Below the pieces are notes generated by a model. That model was not told the DNA's origin, made no database searches, and saw only the letters and a program-made list of their open reading frames with translations. Positions 6,024 to 12,213 of a DNA stretch of 12,847 nt are shown in pieces. The DNA comes from Deltaproteobacteria bacterium RBG_13_61_14. GTDB lineage: Bacteria; RBG-13-61-14. Both the position numbers and the translations under genes were made by a program. The DNA lies in the NCBI GenBank assembly GCA_001797815.1, contig MGQK01000041.1, positions 24,035-36,881 on the forward strand, read 5' to 3'. How positions within the stretch are numbered: position 1 is the first letter of the stretch; every line of letters begins with the position of its first letter.

Positions 6024-6215
6024 GTGTTTGAACCCAAGATCAAGATTTCCAAGGAGTTGTATGCGCGGGTGAAGAAGTTTGCGGAGCTGGCGGGTTATTC
6101 GTCGGTGGACGAGTTTGTGGCCCACGCGCTGGAAAAGGAAGTGAAAGCGCTGGAGGGATCGGACTCGGAAGAGGAGATCAAGAAGAAGCTGCAGGGGTTG
6201 GGTTACATTTCCTGA
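6024..6215 (+). CDS. 63-residue ribbon-helix-helix-like small protein
   Basis: Starts at GTG 6024, set by an ideal AAGGAGG. The N-terminal KIKISKELYARVKKFAELAG, then YSSVDEFVAHALEKEVKAL, fits a short beta strand followed by two helices, as in Arc/MetJ/CopG ribbon-helix-helix proteins, which bind DNA as dimers. It could therefore be an autoregulator or an antitoxin-like protein, but no toxin gene is adjacent. The acidic linker DSEEE leads to a C-terminal IKKKLQGLGYIS. From memory of the families, a similar L-x-x-LGY tail ends many sulfatase and phosphodiesterase-type proteins, so an alternative role is as a small partner of the two upstream hydrolases. Fold is moderately supported; function is inferred only. 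Confidence 0.65.
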   Translation: MFEPKIKISKELYARVKKFAELAGYSSVDEFVAHALEKEVKALEGSDSEEEIKKKLQGLGYIS

Positions 6216-6218
6216 AGA

Positions 6219-6253
6219 GTGAAGTGTGAAGGGTGAAGGGAGAAGGGTGAAGG
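6219..6253 (+). repeat. Heptamer tandem array (GTGAAGG x5) containing the next gene's ribosome binding site
   Basis: Five 7-bp units in register: GTGAAGT, GTGAAGG, GTGAAGG, GAGAAGG, GTGAAGG. The last unit plus the next A gives GAAGGA at 6249-6254, a Shine-Dalgarno spaced 6 nt from ATG 6261. Every unit is Shine-Dalgarno-like, so slippage could change the number of ribosome landing sites. Confidence 0.7.
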
Positions 6254-6260
6254 ATAAGAG

Positions 6261-7115
6261 ATGATCGCGGTGGTGACTTATATCCAGCGGGCGATTGACC
6301 TGGCCATGAATCCCTTGGACCGGCTCGGGCCGGCCTGGGGGATTATCGTCAGCTCGGTGGTGGTGACCGCGCTGGGGCTGGTCATCTACAAATACACCTC
6401 GAACCAGGACGGGATCAAGCAGGCCAAGGAAAAGATCAAGGGCCATTTCTTCGAGGTCTGGCTCTACATTGACGACCTCAGCCTGATCGCTCGGGCCCAG
6501 GGCGGGATCTTCAAGCAAGGCGGCCGTTACCTCGCCTATGCCCTGGTGCCGCTCCTGGTCATGCTGGCGCCGGTGATGCTGATCCTGATCAACCTGGAAT
6601 TCCGCTATGACTATCGGCCGTTCCGGCCCGGGGACGAGTTTTTGGTGAAGGTAGAACTGAAGGGTTCGGCCGTGGCCCAGCTCAACAACCTGAAGCTCAC
6701 GTTGCCCGACGGCGTCGCTTTGGCCGCCGGGCCGGTGCGGATTTCCTTTCGCGACCGGCGGCAGCGGGAACTGGACCGGATGGAAGCCGACTGGCGGCTG
6801 CGGGTGGAGAAAGAAGGCACCCTGCCGCTCCGCTTCAAGCTGGGAGAGAGCTTGGCCGCGGAACAGCCGCTTTATGCGGAAGCCAATGGCCGGCCGCGGC
6901 TCGACCCGGTGCGCTCCGCCGACTTCGCCACCGCGCTCTGGTATCCGCCCCTGATGGCCTTGCCGGCCTCTTCGCCCGTCCAGGAGATCCGGGTGGACTA
7001 TCCCCAGGCCGATGTCTCTTTTTTCGGCTGGGAGACCTGGTGGGTGTGGCCGTTCCTGCTGGTGATGCTGGTCGCCGCGTTTTTATTGCGCGGCCTGATC
7101 GGCGTCGAGTTCTAA
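6261..7115 (+). CDS. Oxa1/YidC-superfamily-like (DUF106/EMC3-TMCO1-type) membrane protein
   Basis: 284 residues. TM1 (about 25-44) is followed by YKYTSNQDGIKQAKEKIKGH, a charged helix of the kind seen in DUF106/EMC3/TMCO1 proteins. TM2 (about 91-112, LAYALVPLLVMLAPVMLILI) leads to the amphipathic YDYRPFRPGD. A beta-rich, probably extracytoplasmic domain (about 122-255) is followed by a C-terminal TM (about 260-278) and a very short tail. The family includes membrane insertases and chaperones, which would suit an operon whose other products are membrane-anchored; that link is inference. It is the last gene of the unit and is followed within 5 nt by a hairpin-forming repeat. It could instead be an unrelated membrane protein that only resembles DUF106 in its N-terminal half. 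Confidence 0.6.
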   Translation: MIAVVTYIQRAIDLAMNPLDRLGPAWGIIVSSVVVTALGLVIYKYTSNQDGIKQAKEKIKGHFFEVWLYIDDLSLIARAQGGIFKQGGRYLAYALVPLLVMLAPVMLILINLEFRYDYRPFRPGDEFLVKVELKGSAVAQLNNLKLTLPDGVALAAGPVRISFRDRRQRELDRMEADWRLRVEKEGTLPLRFKLGESLAAEQPLYAEANGRPRLDPVRSADFATALWYPPLMALPASSPVQEIRVDYPQADVSFFGWETWWVWPFLLVMLVAAFLLRGLIGVEF

Positions 7116-7118
7116 TTT

Positions 7119-7142
7119 GGGGACACCCTACTAAATTGATCG
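7119..7142 (+). repeat. Dispersed repeat copy 3, sense-oriented after a stop codon
   Basis: GGGGACACCCTACTAAATT begins 3 nt after the TAA of the membrane protein gene (7113-7115). It is the most diverged copy in its second half. It faces copy 4 across a 9-nt gap. Confidence 0.6.
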
Positions 7143-7171
7143 CCTCCCCATCGAATTAAGGATGGTGTCCC
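7120..7171. terminator. Hairpin between convergent genes, possible bidirectional terminator
   Basis: GGGACACC (7120-7127) pairs perfectly with GGTGTCCC (7164-7171). Further AATT/AATT pairing lies inside, and the segment is flanked by TTT on both sides. It fills the 61-bp gap between two converging genes. There is no long U tract, so it may block or stabilise transcripts rather than act as a classical terminator. Confidence 0.4.
7152..7171 (-). repeat. Dispersed repeat copy 4, sense-oriented after a stop codon
   Basis: On the minus strand it reads GGGACACCATCCTTAATTCG and begins 5 nt after the TAA of the dehydratase gene (7177-7179). It pairs with copy 3. Confidence 0.7.
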
Positions 7172-7176
7172 TTTAA

Positions 7177-8622
7177 TTAAATTCCCAGGAGCCGCTTGGC
7201 CAGATCCATTTTCCCCTCAAGGTCGCCCTGCCGTCCGATCATGATCCGCTGGGCGGCGGGCGGACCGGCGCCGTGCATGGACTCAATCAGATAGGCCACT
7301 GCCCCCGCGCCGGCCACCAGGTTCTCGATCAACCGGAGCACCTTCATCCGCGCCTCCACCTCCGCGACCGGCGCGGCCGCCAGATACTTGCGGAGCAGCG
7401 GTCCGGCGGAGGGGTCGGAGAGGTCGGCCGCGGGGGGCATGGTCCCCAACAGCCCGCCGGCGATATCCGTGGCCAGGCGCGCCAGCTCATAGGGGAAGCG
7501 GGTGACATTCAGTTTGCAGACGTTGGCAAGGAGCAGGTTGATTTCGTAGTTGCCGGCCGCGGTAGGGTGGCCGAGGGCGGAGCAGGCGATCCCGCAGGCG
7601 AACATGGTCTCGTTGAGGTGGATCATCTCGACCAGCTTGTCCTTGATGTGGGAGGCTTGGTCGGTCCCGTTCAGGCGCGCGATCAGGGCGGAGGCGCCGA
7701 TGAGCACGTCGCCCACTCCCACTTTGCAGCCGCCGTAACTCTGGCGGTGATAGCCGGCGAAACGCTCGACCAGTTTTCCCGACTGGTCCGTCTCCCCGCA
7801 CAAGAACACCCTTTCCTCAGGCACGAACACGTCTTCAAAGACGGTCATCACTTCCTGGCCGCCGAACTCCGGGTTGCCCACGTCCAGCCGGCCCGGCTCG
7901 AGCTTGCGGGTATCGCTTACCTGGCGGCCGTAGAAGTGGCGGATCCCCGGGGCGTTGGTCGGGACCGCAAAGCACACCGCCCAGTCCTCCTCCCCCGGCC
8001 GCATCGCCACTGTGGGCATGACCAGGACCTCATGCGAGTTCAGCATTCCGGTCTGGTGGAGTTTGGCCCCCCGCACCACGATCCCGCCCGGCCGGCGCTC
8101 AACCACCCGGAGATACAGGTCCGGGTCTGCCTGGTCCTTGGGCCGCTTCGAGCGGTCGCCCTTGGGGTCGGTCATGGCGCCGTCCACCACCAGGTCATGC
8201 TTCTGGATCATCGCCCAGTACTCGCGGAAGCGGCCGTGGTAGCGGGTGCCGTGGCCGGCGTCGCATTCGTAGGTTACTGAAAAGACGGCGTTGGCCGCGT
8301 CCATGCCCACACAGCGCTGGAAGCAGCAACCGGTAACGTTGCCGCACAGCCGCTGCATCTGGATCTTCTTGACCAGATCCTCGGCGCTTTGGTGGAGATG
8401 GGTGAAGCGGTTGATCGCGTCGCCGGTAAGGCTGGATTCGGCGGTGAGCAGGTCCTTGGCCTCCGGACTCTGCGCCAAGTCATAAGTCGCGGCCACCGCC
8501 CGGGTCGAGGGCGCGACCAGCGGGTGTCCCGGCAAATCCTCCGTCAGTCGGCCGTGGACCATGGCGCAAAGCCCCAGCTCGCGCAGAGACTTCAGATATT
8601 CCTCGCCGGTTTTTAAGGCCAT
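7177..8622 (-). CDS. abfD: 4-hydroxybutyryl-CoA dehydratase / vinylacetyl-CoA delta-isomerase
   Basis: 481 residues, close to the family's roughly 490. It is a flavin and [4Fe-4S] enzyme of the 4-hydroxyphenylacetate 3-hydroxylase-like fold that converts 4-hydroxybutyryl-CoA to crotonyl-CoA. All four cluster ligands known from the Clostridium aminobutyricum enzyme are present: C100 and C104 (CFQRC, here one residue further on), H292 and C299 (YHRQSYGGCK). Y296, K300 and E257 fall at the positions I recall as active-site residues, and E447 (IESMHGAG) probably serves as the C-terminal glutamate. This separates it from flavin-only monooxygenases, which lack the cysteines. The ATG at 8620-8622 follows GGAGGGG. 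Pathway partners (4-hydroxybutyrate CoA-transferase, 4-hydroxybutyrate dehydrogenase) are not in the window. It may be co-transcribed with the foldase gene 69 bp upstream. Confidence 0.9.
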   Translation of the reverse strand: MALKTGEEYLKSLRELGLCAMVHGRLTEDLPGHPLVAPSTRAVAATYDLAQSPEAKDLLTAESSLTGDAINRFTHLHQSAEDLVKKIQMQRLCGNVTGCCFQRCVGMDAANAVFSVTYECDAGHGTRYHGRFREYWAMIQKHDLVVDGAMTDPKGDRSKRPKDQADPDLYLRVVERRPGGIVVRGAKLHQTGMLNSHEVLVMPTVAMRPGEEDWAVCFAVPTNAPGIRHFYGRQVSDTRKLEPGRLDVGNPEFGGQEVMTVFEDVFVPEERVFLCGETDQSGKLVERFAGYHRQSYGGCKVGVGDVLIGASALIARLNGTDQASHIKDKLVEMIHLNETMFACGIACSALGHPTAAGNYEINLLLANVCKLNVTRFPYELARLATDIAGGLLGTMPPAADLSDPSAGPLLRKYLAAAPVAEVEARMKVLRLIENLVAGAGAVAYLIESMHGAGPPAAQRIMIGRQGDLEGKMDLAKRLLGI

Positions 8623-8666
8623 GGCTCCCCTCCGGGAACAACATATTTATCTCGGCATCCACCGGC

Positions 8667-8688
8667 CGAATTAAGTATGGTGTCCCCC
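8667..8688 (-). repeat. Dispersed repeat copy 5, sense-oriented after a stop codon
   Basis: On the minus strand it reads GGGGGACACCATACTTAATT, then CG, starting 3 nt after the TAA of the foldase gene (8692-8694). It is the copy closest to the apparent consensus. It stands alone without an inverted partner, in the gap between two co-oriented genes. Confidence 0.7.
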
Positions 8689-8691
8689 TTT

Positions 8692-9837
8692 TTATTCCGG
8701 CGGGTTGTCCTGGACCGGGGCCTCGGAAGCCGATTCCGGAGTTGACTCCGGGGCCGCCTCGGTGCCCGGATGGCCGGGCGGCAAGTCGGTGGGTTGTCCC
8801 ACTCCCATCTGCTTGGCCGCGTCGGAATAGGTGATCGTGGCCGCCCCCTTGAGCTCGGTCAGGTAATTTTCAAACGCGCCCCGCTCTTTCTGCTGCTGCA
8901 TCTGCTCGCGGATCTGATCTTTGACTTCCGCCAGCGGCGGCAGACCGGCCGGCTTTTGGTCCGTCTTCTTGATGATGTGATAGCCGAACTGGGTCTCGAC
9001 CACGCCGCTCAACTGGCCCAGCTTCAGCGCGAAGACGGCGTCTTCAAACGGCTTGACCATCTGGCCCCGGGGGAAATAGCCGAGGTCGCCCCCTTGCTGC
9101 TTGCTGGGGCAAGTGGAGGATTGCTTGGCCAGCTCCGCGAAATCGCCGCCCTTTTTCAGTTGGGCGAGGATATCTTCGGCCTGCTTTTTCTTGGCGGCCT
9201 TGGTCTCGTCCGTGTCCTTTTCATCGAACCCGATCAGAATATGGCTGGCCCGAATCGTCTCGGGATTGGTCAGCATCTCCGGATGGCTTTCGTAAAATTT
9301 CTGGACGTCCTCGTCGGTCACCGCGACCTCCTGCCGGGTATGGAGGGTCACCAGTTTCTGCATCATCATCCCCTCCGCGATTTCCTGGCGCAGCTTGGCT
9401 TCATCCAGGCCCAGCTCTTGCAGCCTCTGGGTGAAAGTTTCCGGCGAGGGGAATCCCTGCCGGATCTCGTTCATTTCTTTCTCCACCTCCTCCAGGGAAG
9501 CGGCAATGCTCTCTTTGACCGCCGCCTGCTTAAGCAGAATCTGGGTGATCAGTGATTTCAGCGCCAGCGGATCCAGCATGGCATGGTATTGACTCTGCTG
9601 CTCGGGGGTGTCGGGAATGCCCCGTTGCCGGGCAATCAAGTCCGCCTGGTGATCCATCTGGTTGCGGGTAATCCCGGTTCCGTTCACCGTGACCAGGACC
9701 TCGCTGGTATCGGCTTCCCCGGTTTTCGTCCCGGACTCGGAGGTCGAGCGGGGCGGCGCCAGGTAATGGACGCCCACAACGGCCGCGACAATTCCCACGA
9801 CCAGCAACAGAGCCAGGACCACGATCGCCTTTTTCAT
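8692..9837 (-). CDS. Membrane-anchored parvulin-type peptidyl-prolyl isomerase (SurA/PrsA-like)
   Basis: 381 residues. An N-terminal hydrophobic segment (about 4-23) acts as uncleaved anchor or signal and is followed by a Ser/Thr-rich linker. A SurA_N-like chaperone domain (about 46-170) begins VLVTVNGTGITRNQMD. A PpiC/parvulin rotamase domain (about 194-293) carries the landmarks ASHILI, GGDLGYF, FEDAVFAL and FGYHIIK. A helix (about 300-335) and a Pro/Glu/Ser-rich tail (345-381) complete it. The family catalyses prolyl cis-trans isomerisation and assists folding of exported proteins in the periplasm. The ATG at 9835-9837 follows AAGGAG at good spacing. A near-consensus promoter lies about 120 bp upstream. 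There is only one parvulin domain, unlike SurA, which usually has two, so I do not assign the name surA. The disordered tail is unusual. Confidence 0.88.
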   Translation of the reverse strand: MKKAIVVLALLLVVGIVAAVVGVHYLAPPRSTSESGTKTGEADTSEVLVTVNGTGITRNQMDHQADLIARQRGIPDTPEQQSQYHAMLDPLALKSLITQILLKQAAVKESIAASLEEVEKEMNEIRQGFPSPETFTQRLQELGLDEAKLRQEIAEGMMMQKLVTLHTRQEVAVTDEDVQKFYESHPEMLTNPETIRASHILIGFDEKDTDETKAAKKKQAEDILAQLKKGGDFAELAKQSSTCPSKQQGGDLGYFPRGQMVKPFEDAVFALKLGQLSGVVETQFGYHIIKKTDQKPAGLPPLAEVKDQIREQMQQQKERGAFENYLTELKGAATITYSDAAKQMGVGQPTDLPPGHPGTEAAPESTPESASEAPVQDNPPE

Positions 9838-9956
9838 GATTCACTCCTTGGGTGAGAGTTAAAACACAATCCCGCGTCTCGGGCAGGAAAAAGCCGGAGA
9901 TGGATTGGGCTTGCCAATGGACAAGAAAAAAGACGTCTTACGGACCTCATTGATTA

Positions 9957-9985
9957 TTTATATGCCATTTTGCCCTGGCTGTCAA
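9957..9985 (-). promoter_or_regulatory. Near-consensus sigma70-type promoter of the foldase gene
   Basis: On the minus strand TTGACA (9985-9980), a 17-bp spacer and TATAAA (9962-9957) match 11 of 12 consensus bases. The TGA inside the -35 box is the stop codon of the upstream glycosylase gene. The predicted start near 9950 gives a leader of about 110 nt that contains the 10-bp palindrome AAGACGTCTT (9930-9939). Confidence 0.7.
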
Positions 9986-10686
9986 ATGGCCGGCCCGGTT
10001 CCGAAAACCCGGCAGCGGCCCAGTTCCTTAAGCGGGCAAGAGCCGCAATCCGGCCGGCTGCGACAATAGCGGTTGCCCAGCGCCACCGCCTGGGCGTGGA
10101 AGTCATTGAACAGGGCGATCTCTTTAGGCAAGCGCCGGACGAAAAAGTTCTGCAGTTCCTGGTACCCGGCATGGGCAGGGGTCAAGCCCAACCGGGCAAA
10201 GACCCGGCGGGTGTAAGCGTCCACCACGAAAACCGGATGGCCCAGCGCGTAAAGCAAAATCGAGTCCGCGGTCTCGGGTCCGATCCCCCAGATCGAAAGC
10301 AGTTCCTCCCGGAGCTTCCCGGTCTCCGCCCTCCGCATCCGGCCGACGGAGCCGCGATAAGGCGGGGCCAGGAAAAAGCGCAGGAAGGCCCGCAGCTTCT
10401 TCTCCTTCTGATTGAAGTAGCCCGAGGGCCGGATCAAGCGCCTCAGTTTTGCGGGCGAGAGCTTGATCAGAAACGAAGGCCGGAGCGGCCCCTCGGCTTT
10501 CAGGTTCGCGATTGCCTTCTCCACGTTGGCCCAGGCCGTGTTCTGGGTCAGGATCGCGCCGACCATTACCTCGAACGGCGTCTTGGCCGGCCACCAGTGC
10601 CGGAGCCCGAAGCGCTCCAGCAAGCGGCGGTAGATGTCCAGGAGCAGCTTCCGCTCCTGAGCCAAGTTTTCCTTCCGGCCCTTCAT
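9982..10686 (-). CDS. HhH-GPD DNA glycosylase, endonuclease III-related (COG2231/MagIII-like)
   Basis: 234 residues. The six-helix HhH-GPD core starts at FEVMVGAILTQNTAWANVEKA (37-57). The helix-hairpin-helix is SIWGIGPETADSI (131-143), followed by VFVVDAYTRRVFARLG with catalytic Asp156. Glu138 stands where Nth has its lyase lysine (GxGRKTA), so it should be a monofunctional base-excision glycosylase. The WGIGxETADSILLYA signature is that of COG2231, whose Helicobacter member MagIII removes 3-methyladenine. Four C-terminal cysteines (C208, C214, C217, C225; spacing 5, 2, 7) probably bind a [4Fe-4S] cluster. The ATG at 10686 has no Shine-Dalgarno sequence within normal range; an AGGAG-led four-codon ORF overlaps it as ATGA. 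The exact lesion repaired cannot be told. Confidence 0.87.
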   Translation of the reverse strand: MKGRKENLAQERKLLLDIYRRLLERFGLRHWWPAKTPFEVMVGAILTQNTAWANVEKAIANLKAEGPLRPSFLIKLSPAKLRRLIRPSGYFNQKEKKLRAFLRFFLAPPYRGSVGRMRRAETGKLREELLSIWGIGPETADSILLYALGHPVFVVDAYTRRVFARLGLTPAHAGYQELQNFFVRRLPKEIALFNDFHAQAVALGNRYCRSRPDCGSCPLKELGRCRVFGTGPAI

Positions 10687-10697
10687 TTTGACCGCAT
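10683..10697 (-). promoter_or_regulatory. Four-codon leader ORF overlapping the glycosylase start
   Basis: ATG at 10697 encodes M-R-S-K and stops at TGA, overlapping the gene's ATG as ATGA. AGGAG (10706-10702) lies 4 nt before the mini-ORF start but 15 nt before the gene's own ATG. Ribosomes may therefore load on the mini-ORF and reinitiate. The minute size makes chance possible. Confidence 0.3.
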
Positions 10698-10724
10698 CTA
10701 ACTCCTATGGTAGTTTAACACGGC

Positions 10725-10750
10725 AGGGGCGGTTCGCGAACCGCCCCTAC
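10725..10750 (-). repeat. REP-like perfect palindrome (d)
   Basis: 10725-10748 is a perfect 24-bp palindrome with half-site AGGGGCGGTTCG. On the minus strand it starts with GTAG (10750-10747), like the other REP hairpins. It lies between divergent genes, about 12 bp upstream of ATG 10761, where it could interfere with initiation on the downstream mRNA. Confidence 0.65.
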
Positions 10751-10760
10751 ACCTCGAACC

Positions 10761-12203
10761 ATGAAACGAACCCTCTTCCCAGTCGCCGTCCTCACCGTCC
10801 TCTATCTCGCCGCCCTGGCCCTGTGGCCGGAGGCGCTTAACCATAACTCCGAATATCAATGGCCGGTGCTGCGCCACGGAATGACGCTTAAACTGGTCCC
10901 CGCTGGCCTCGCCCTGATCCTCATCATGGCAATCATTGTCTCCCATTATCGAAAAACCGACTGGGAAGAGCTGACCTTTTGGAAAAGAGAGCGACTTATC
11001 ATCCTGGTTTTACTCACCGGGGTAGCATCACAGGTCATCCCCATGACGGTGCATCGCATGGGCCTGCTGGAATTTCCATTACGAGTGTATCTCGCTGATC
11101 ACACTTCCTATTTTACGGATGCCGTTCTCTTGAAAAAAAATCAAGACTGGATGAGAAATTTTCCTGAACTGGTCCCGCAGCTCCATACTCATTCTCGAAC
11201 TCATCCGCCAGGTGCCATCTCGCTTTTTCAAACGATCATCAAAGCAACTGAGTTCCTACCAAAGTTTGTAGCTTGGTATAACCACAAGATCCCGCGTAGT
11301 CAAGAAGCCGCAGAACATTTTAACCTTGCGCCAGAGGAGATTGCGGCAGGAGGCATATCGGCATTCTTATTGCTTAGTCTTGCACTTTTGTCCTTAGTTT
11401 TATTTTATCAAACGGGAATGGCATTGGTTGAACGAGAAGATGCCTTATGGCTTGGGGTTTGCTTTTTTCTTTTTACTCCCACTTTCTCAAATAAATCTCC
11501 TATTCTCGATCAGCTTTTCGCGTTTTTCATCTTCTTTGGTCTTAATGGTTTTACCATCGGAATAAAAAAGAAAGAATATTTTCTGGTCTTTGCCGCGGGG
11601 ATTTGGTTTGCATGTGGACTTTGGTGGAGTTACACCTTTTTAGCGGCCCTTCCGCTGGCTTGCTTGATAGCATTCTCCGTCTGGTGGAAGGATCGCTCGA
11701 TTTTTTTATTGCATGCTTTGGGATTGCTTCTTCTTGGTTTCCTTACGGTGCCCTTGTTGTTGTCTTGGGTTAGCAATTATGATCTTGTTGCCATCTACCG
11801 CGCCAACCTGGCCGGCTGGCATTTTAACAACACCGTTTCCGGCCGCATTCACATGTGGAAGTGGATCTTGTTCAACCCGTATGAATTCTTCGCCTGGCTG
11901 GGCGTGCCCATCTTTTTGCTGTTTGCTTTGGCCGTATGGAGAGAGATTAAAAAGGCCTGGCGCAAACAATGGGACCGGATTGATCCCTTCACTTGGGCCA
12001 TTGTGCTCTTCGGGATCGCGCTCGACCTCTCCGGCCGGGTCTGCTACGAGTCGCCCCGCCTGGCCTGGTTCTACGCGCCCTTGGTCTGTCTGGTCGCCGC
12101 CAAAGGCTTCACCGAGACCGAAGGCTCGAACCGCGCCTGGCCCCTGGCCATAGTTCTAGTCTTACAGGCTGCTACTGTGCTCGTCTTTAGAATGCTTTTT
12201 TAG
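10761..12203 (+). CDS. Polytopic membrane protein, GT-C glycosyltransferase-like
   Basis: 480 residues with about 11-12 predicted membrane segments, including 5-22, 46-62, 79-95, 200-222, 228-242, 250-268, 272-310, 315-338, 375-395, 412-427 and 462-479. A large loop after TM3 (about 100-198) has acidic DHTSYFTDA (113-121) and THSRTHPPG (143-151). An acidic residue early in the first big external loop and an HPPG-type motif are common in GT-C/ArnT-PMT-like enzymes, which use polyprenyl-phosphate sugars, but no single family is diagnostic here. Composition is mosaic: the row 10801-10860 is 57% GC, 11461-11520 is 35% and 12001-12060 is 70%. No clear Shine-Dalgarno sequence precedes the ATG, and a REP palindrome sits just upstream. 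Sugar donor and acceptor are unknown. Confidence 0.6.
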   Translation: MKRTLFPVAVLTVLYLAALALWPEALNHNSEYQWPVLRHGMTLKLVPAGLALILIMAIIVSHYRKTDWEELTFWKRERLIILVLLTGVASQVIPMTVHRMGLLEFPLRVYLADHTSYFTDAVLLKKNQDWMRNFPELVPQLHTHSRTHPPGAISLFQTIIKATEFLPKFVAWYNHKIPRSQEAAEHFNLAPEEIAAGGISAFLLLSLALLSLVLFYQTGMALVEREDALWLGVCFFLFTPTFSNKSPILDQLFAFFIFFGLNGFTIGIKKKEYFLVFAAGIWFACGLWWSYTFLAALPLACLIAFSVWWKDRSIFLLHALGLLLLGFLTVPLLLSWVSNYDLVAIYRANLAGWHFNNTVSGRIHMWKWILFNPYEFFAWLGVPIFLLFALAVWREIKKAWRKQWDRIDPFTWAIVLFGIALDLSGRVCYESPRLAWFYAPLVCLVAAKGFTETEGSNRAWPLAIVLVLQAATVLVFRMLF

Positions 12204-12213
12204 TCTTGATAGT

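Noticed and set aside
3690-6518. 942-codon open frame on the minus strand
   Set aside because: It is antisense to two genes with complete catalytic motifs. It is open only because of GC-rich codon bias, and its His/Pro/Arg/Val-rich translation has no domain structure.
7273-8280. 335-codon plus-strand ORF
   Set aside because: Antisense to the dehydratase, whose metal-ligand motifs are intact.
10688-10716. Promoter for the membrane protein gene at 10761 (TTGACC-17-TAGTTT)
   Set aside because: The -35 is good, but the -10 matches only three of six bases and the REP palindrome lies between it and the ATG; too weak to list.
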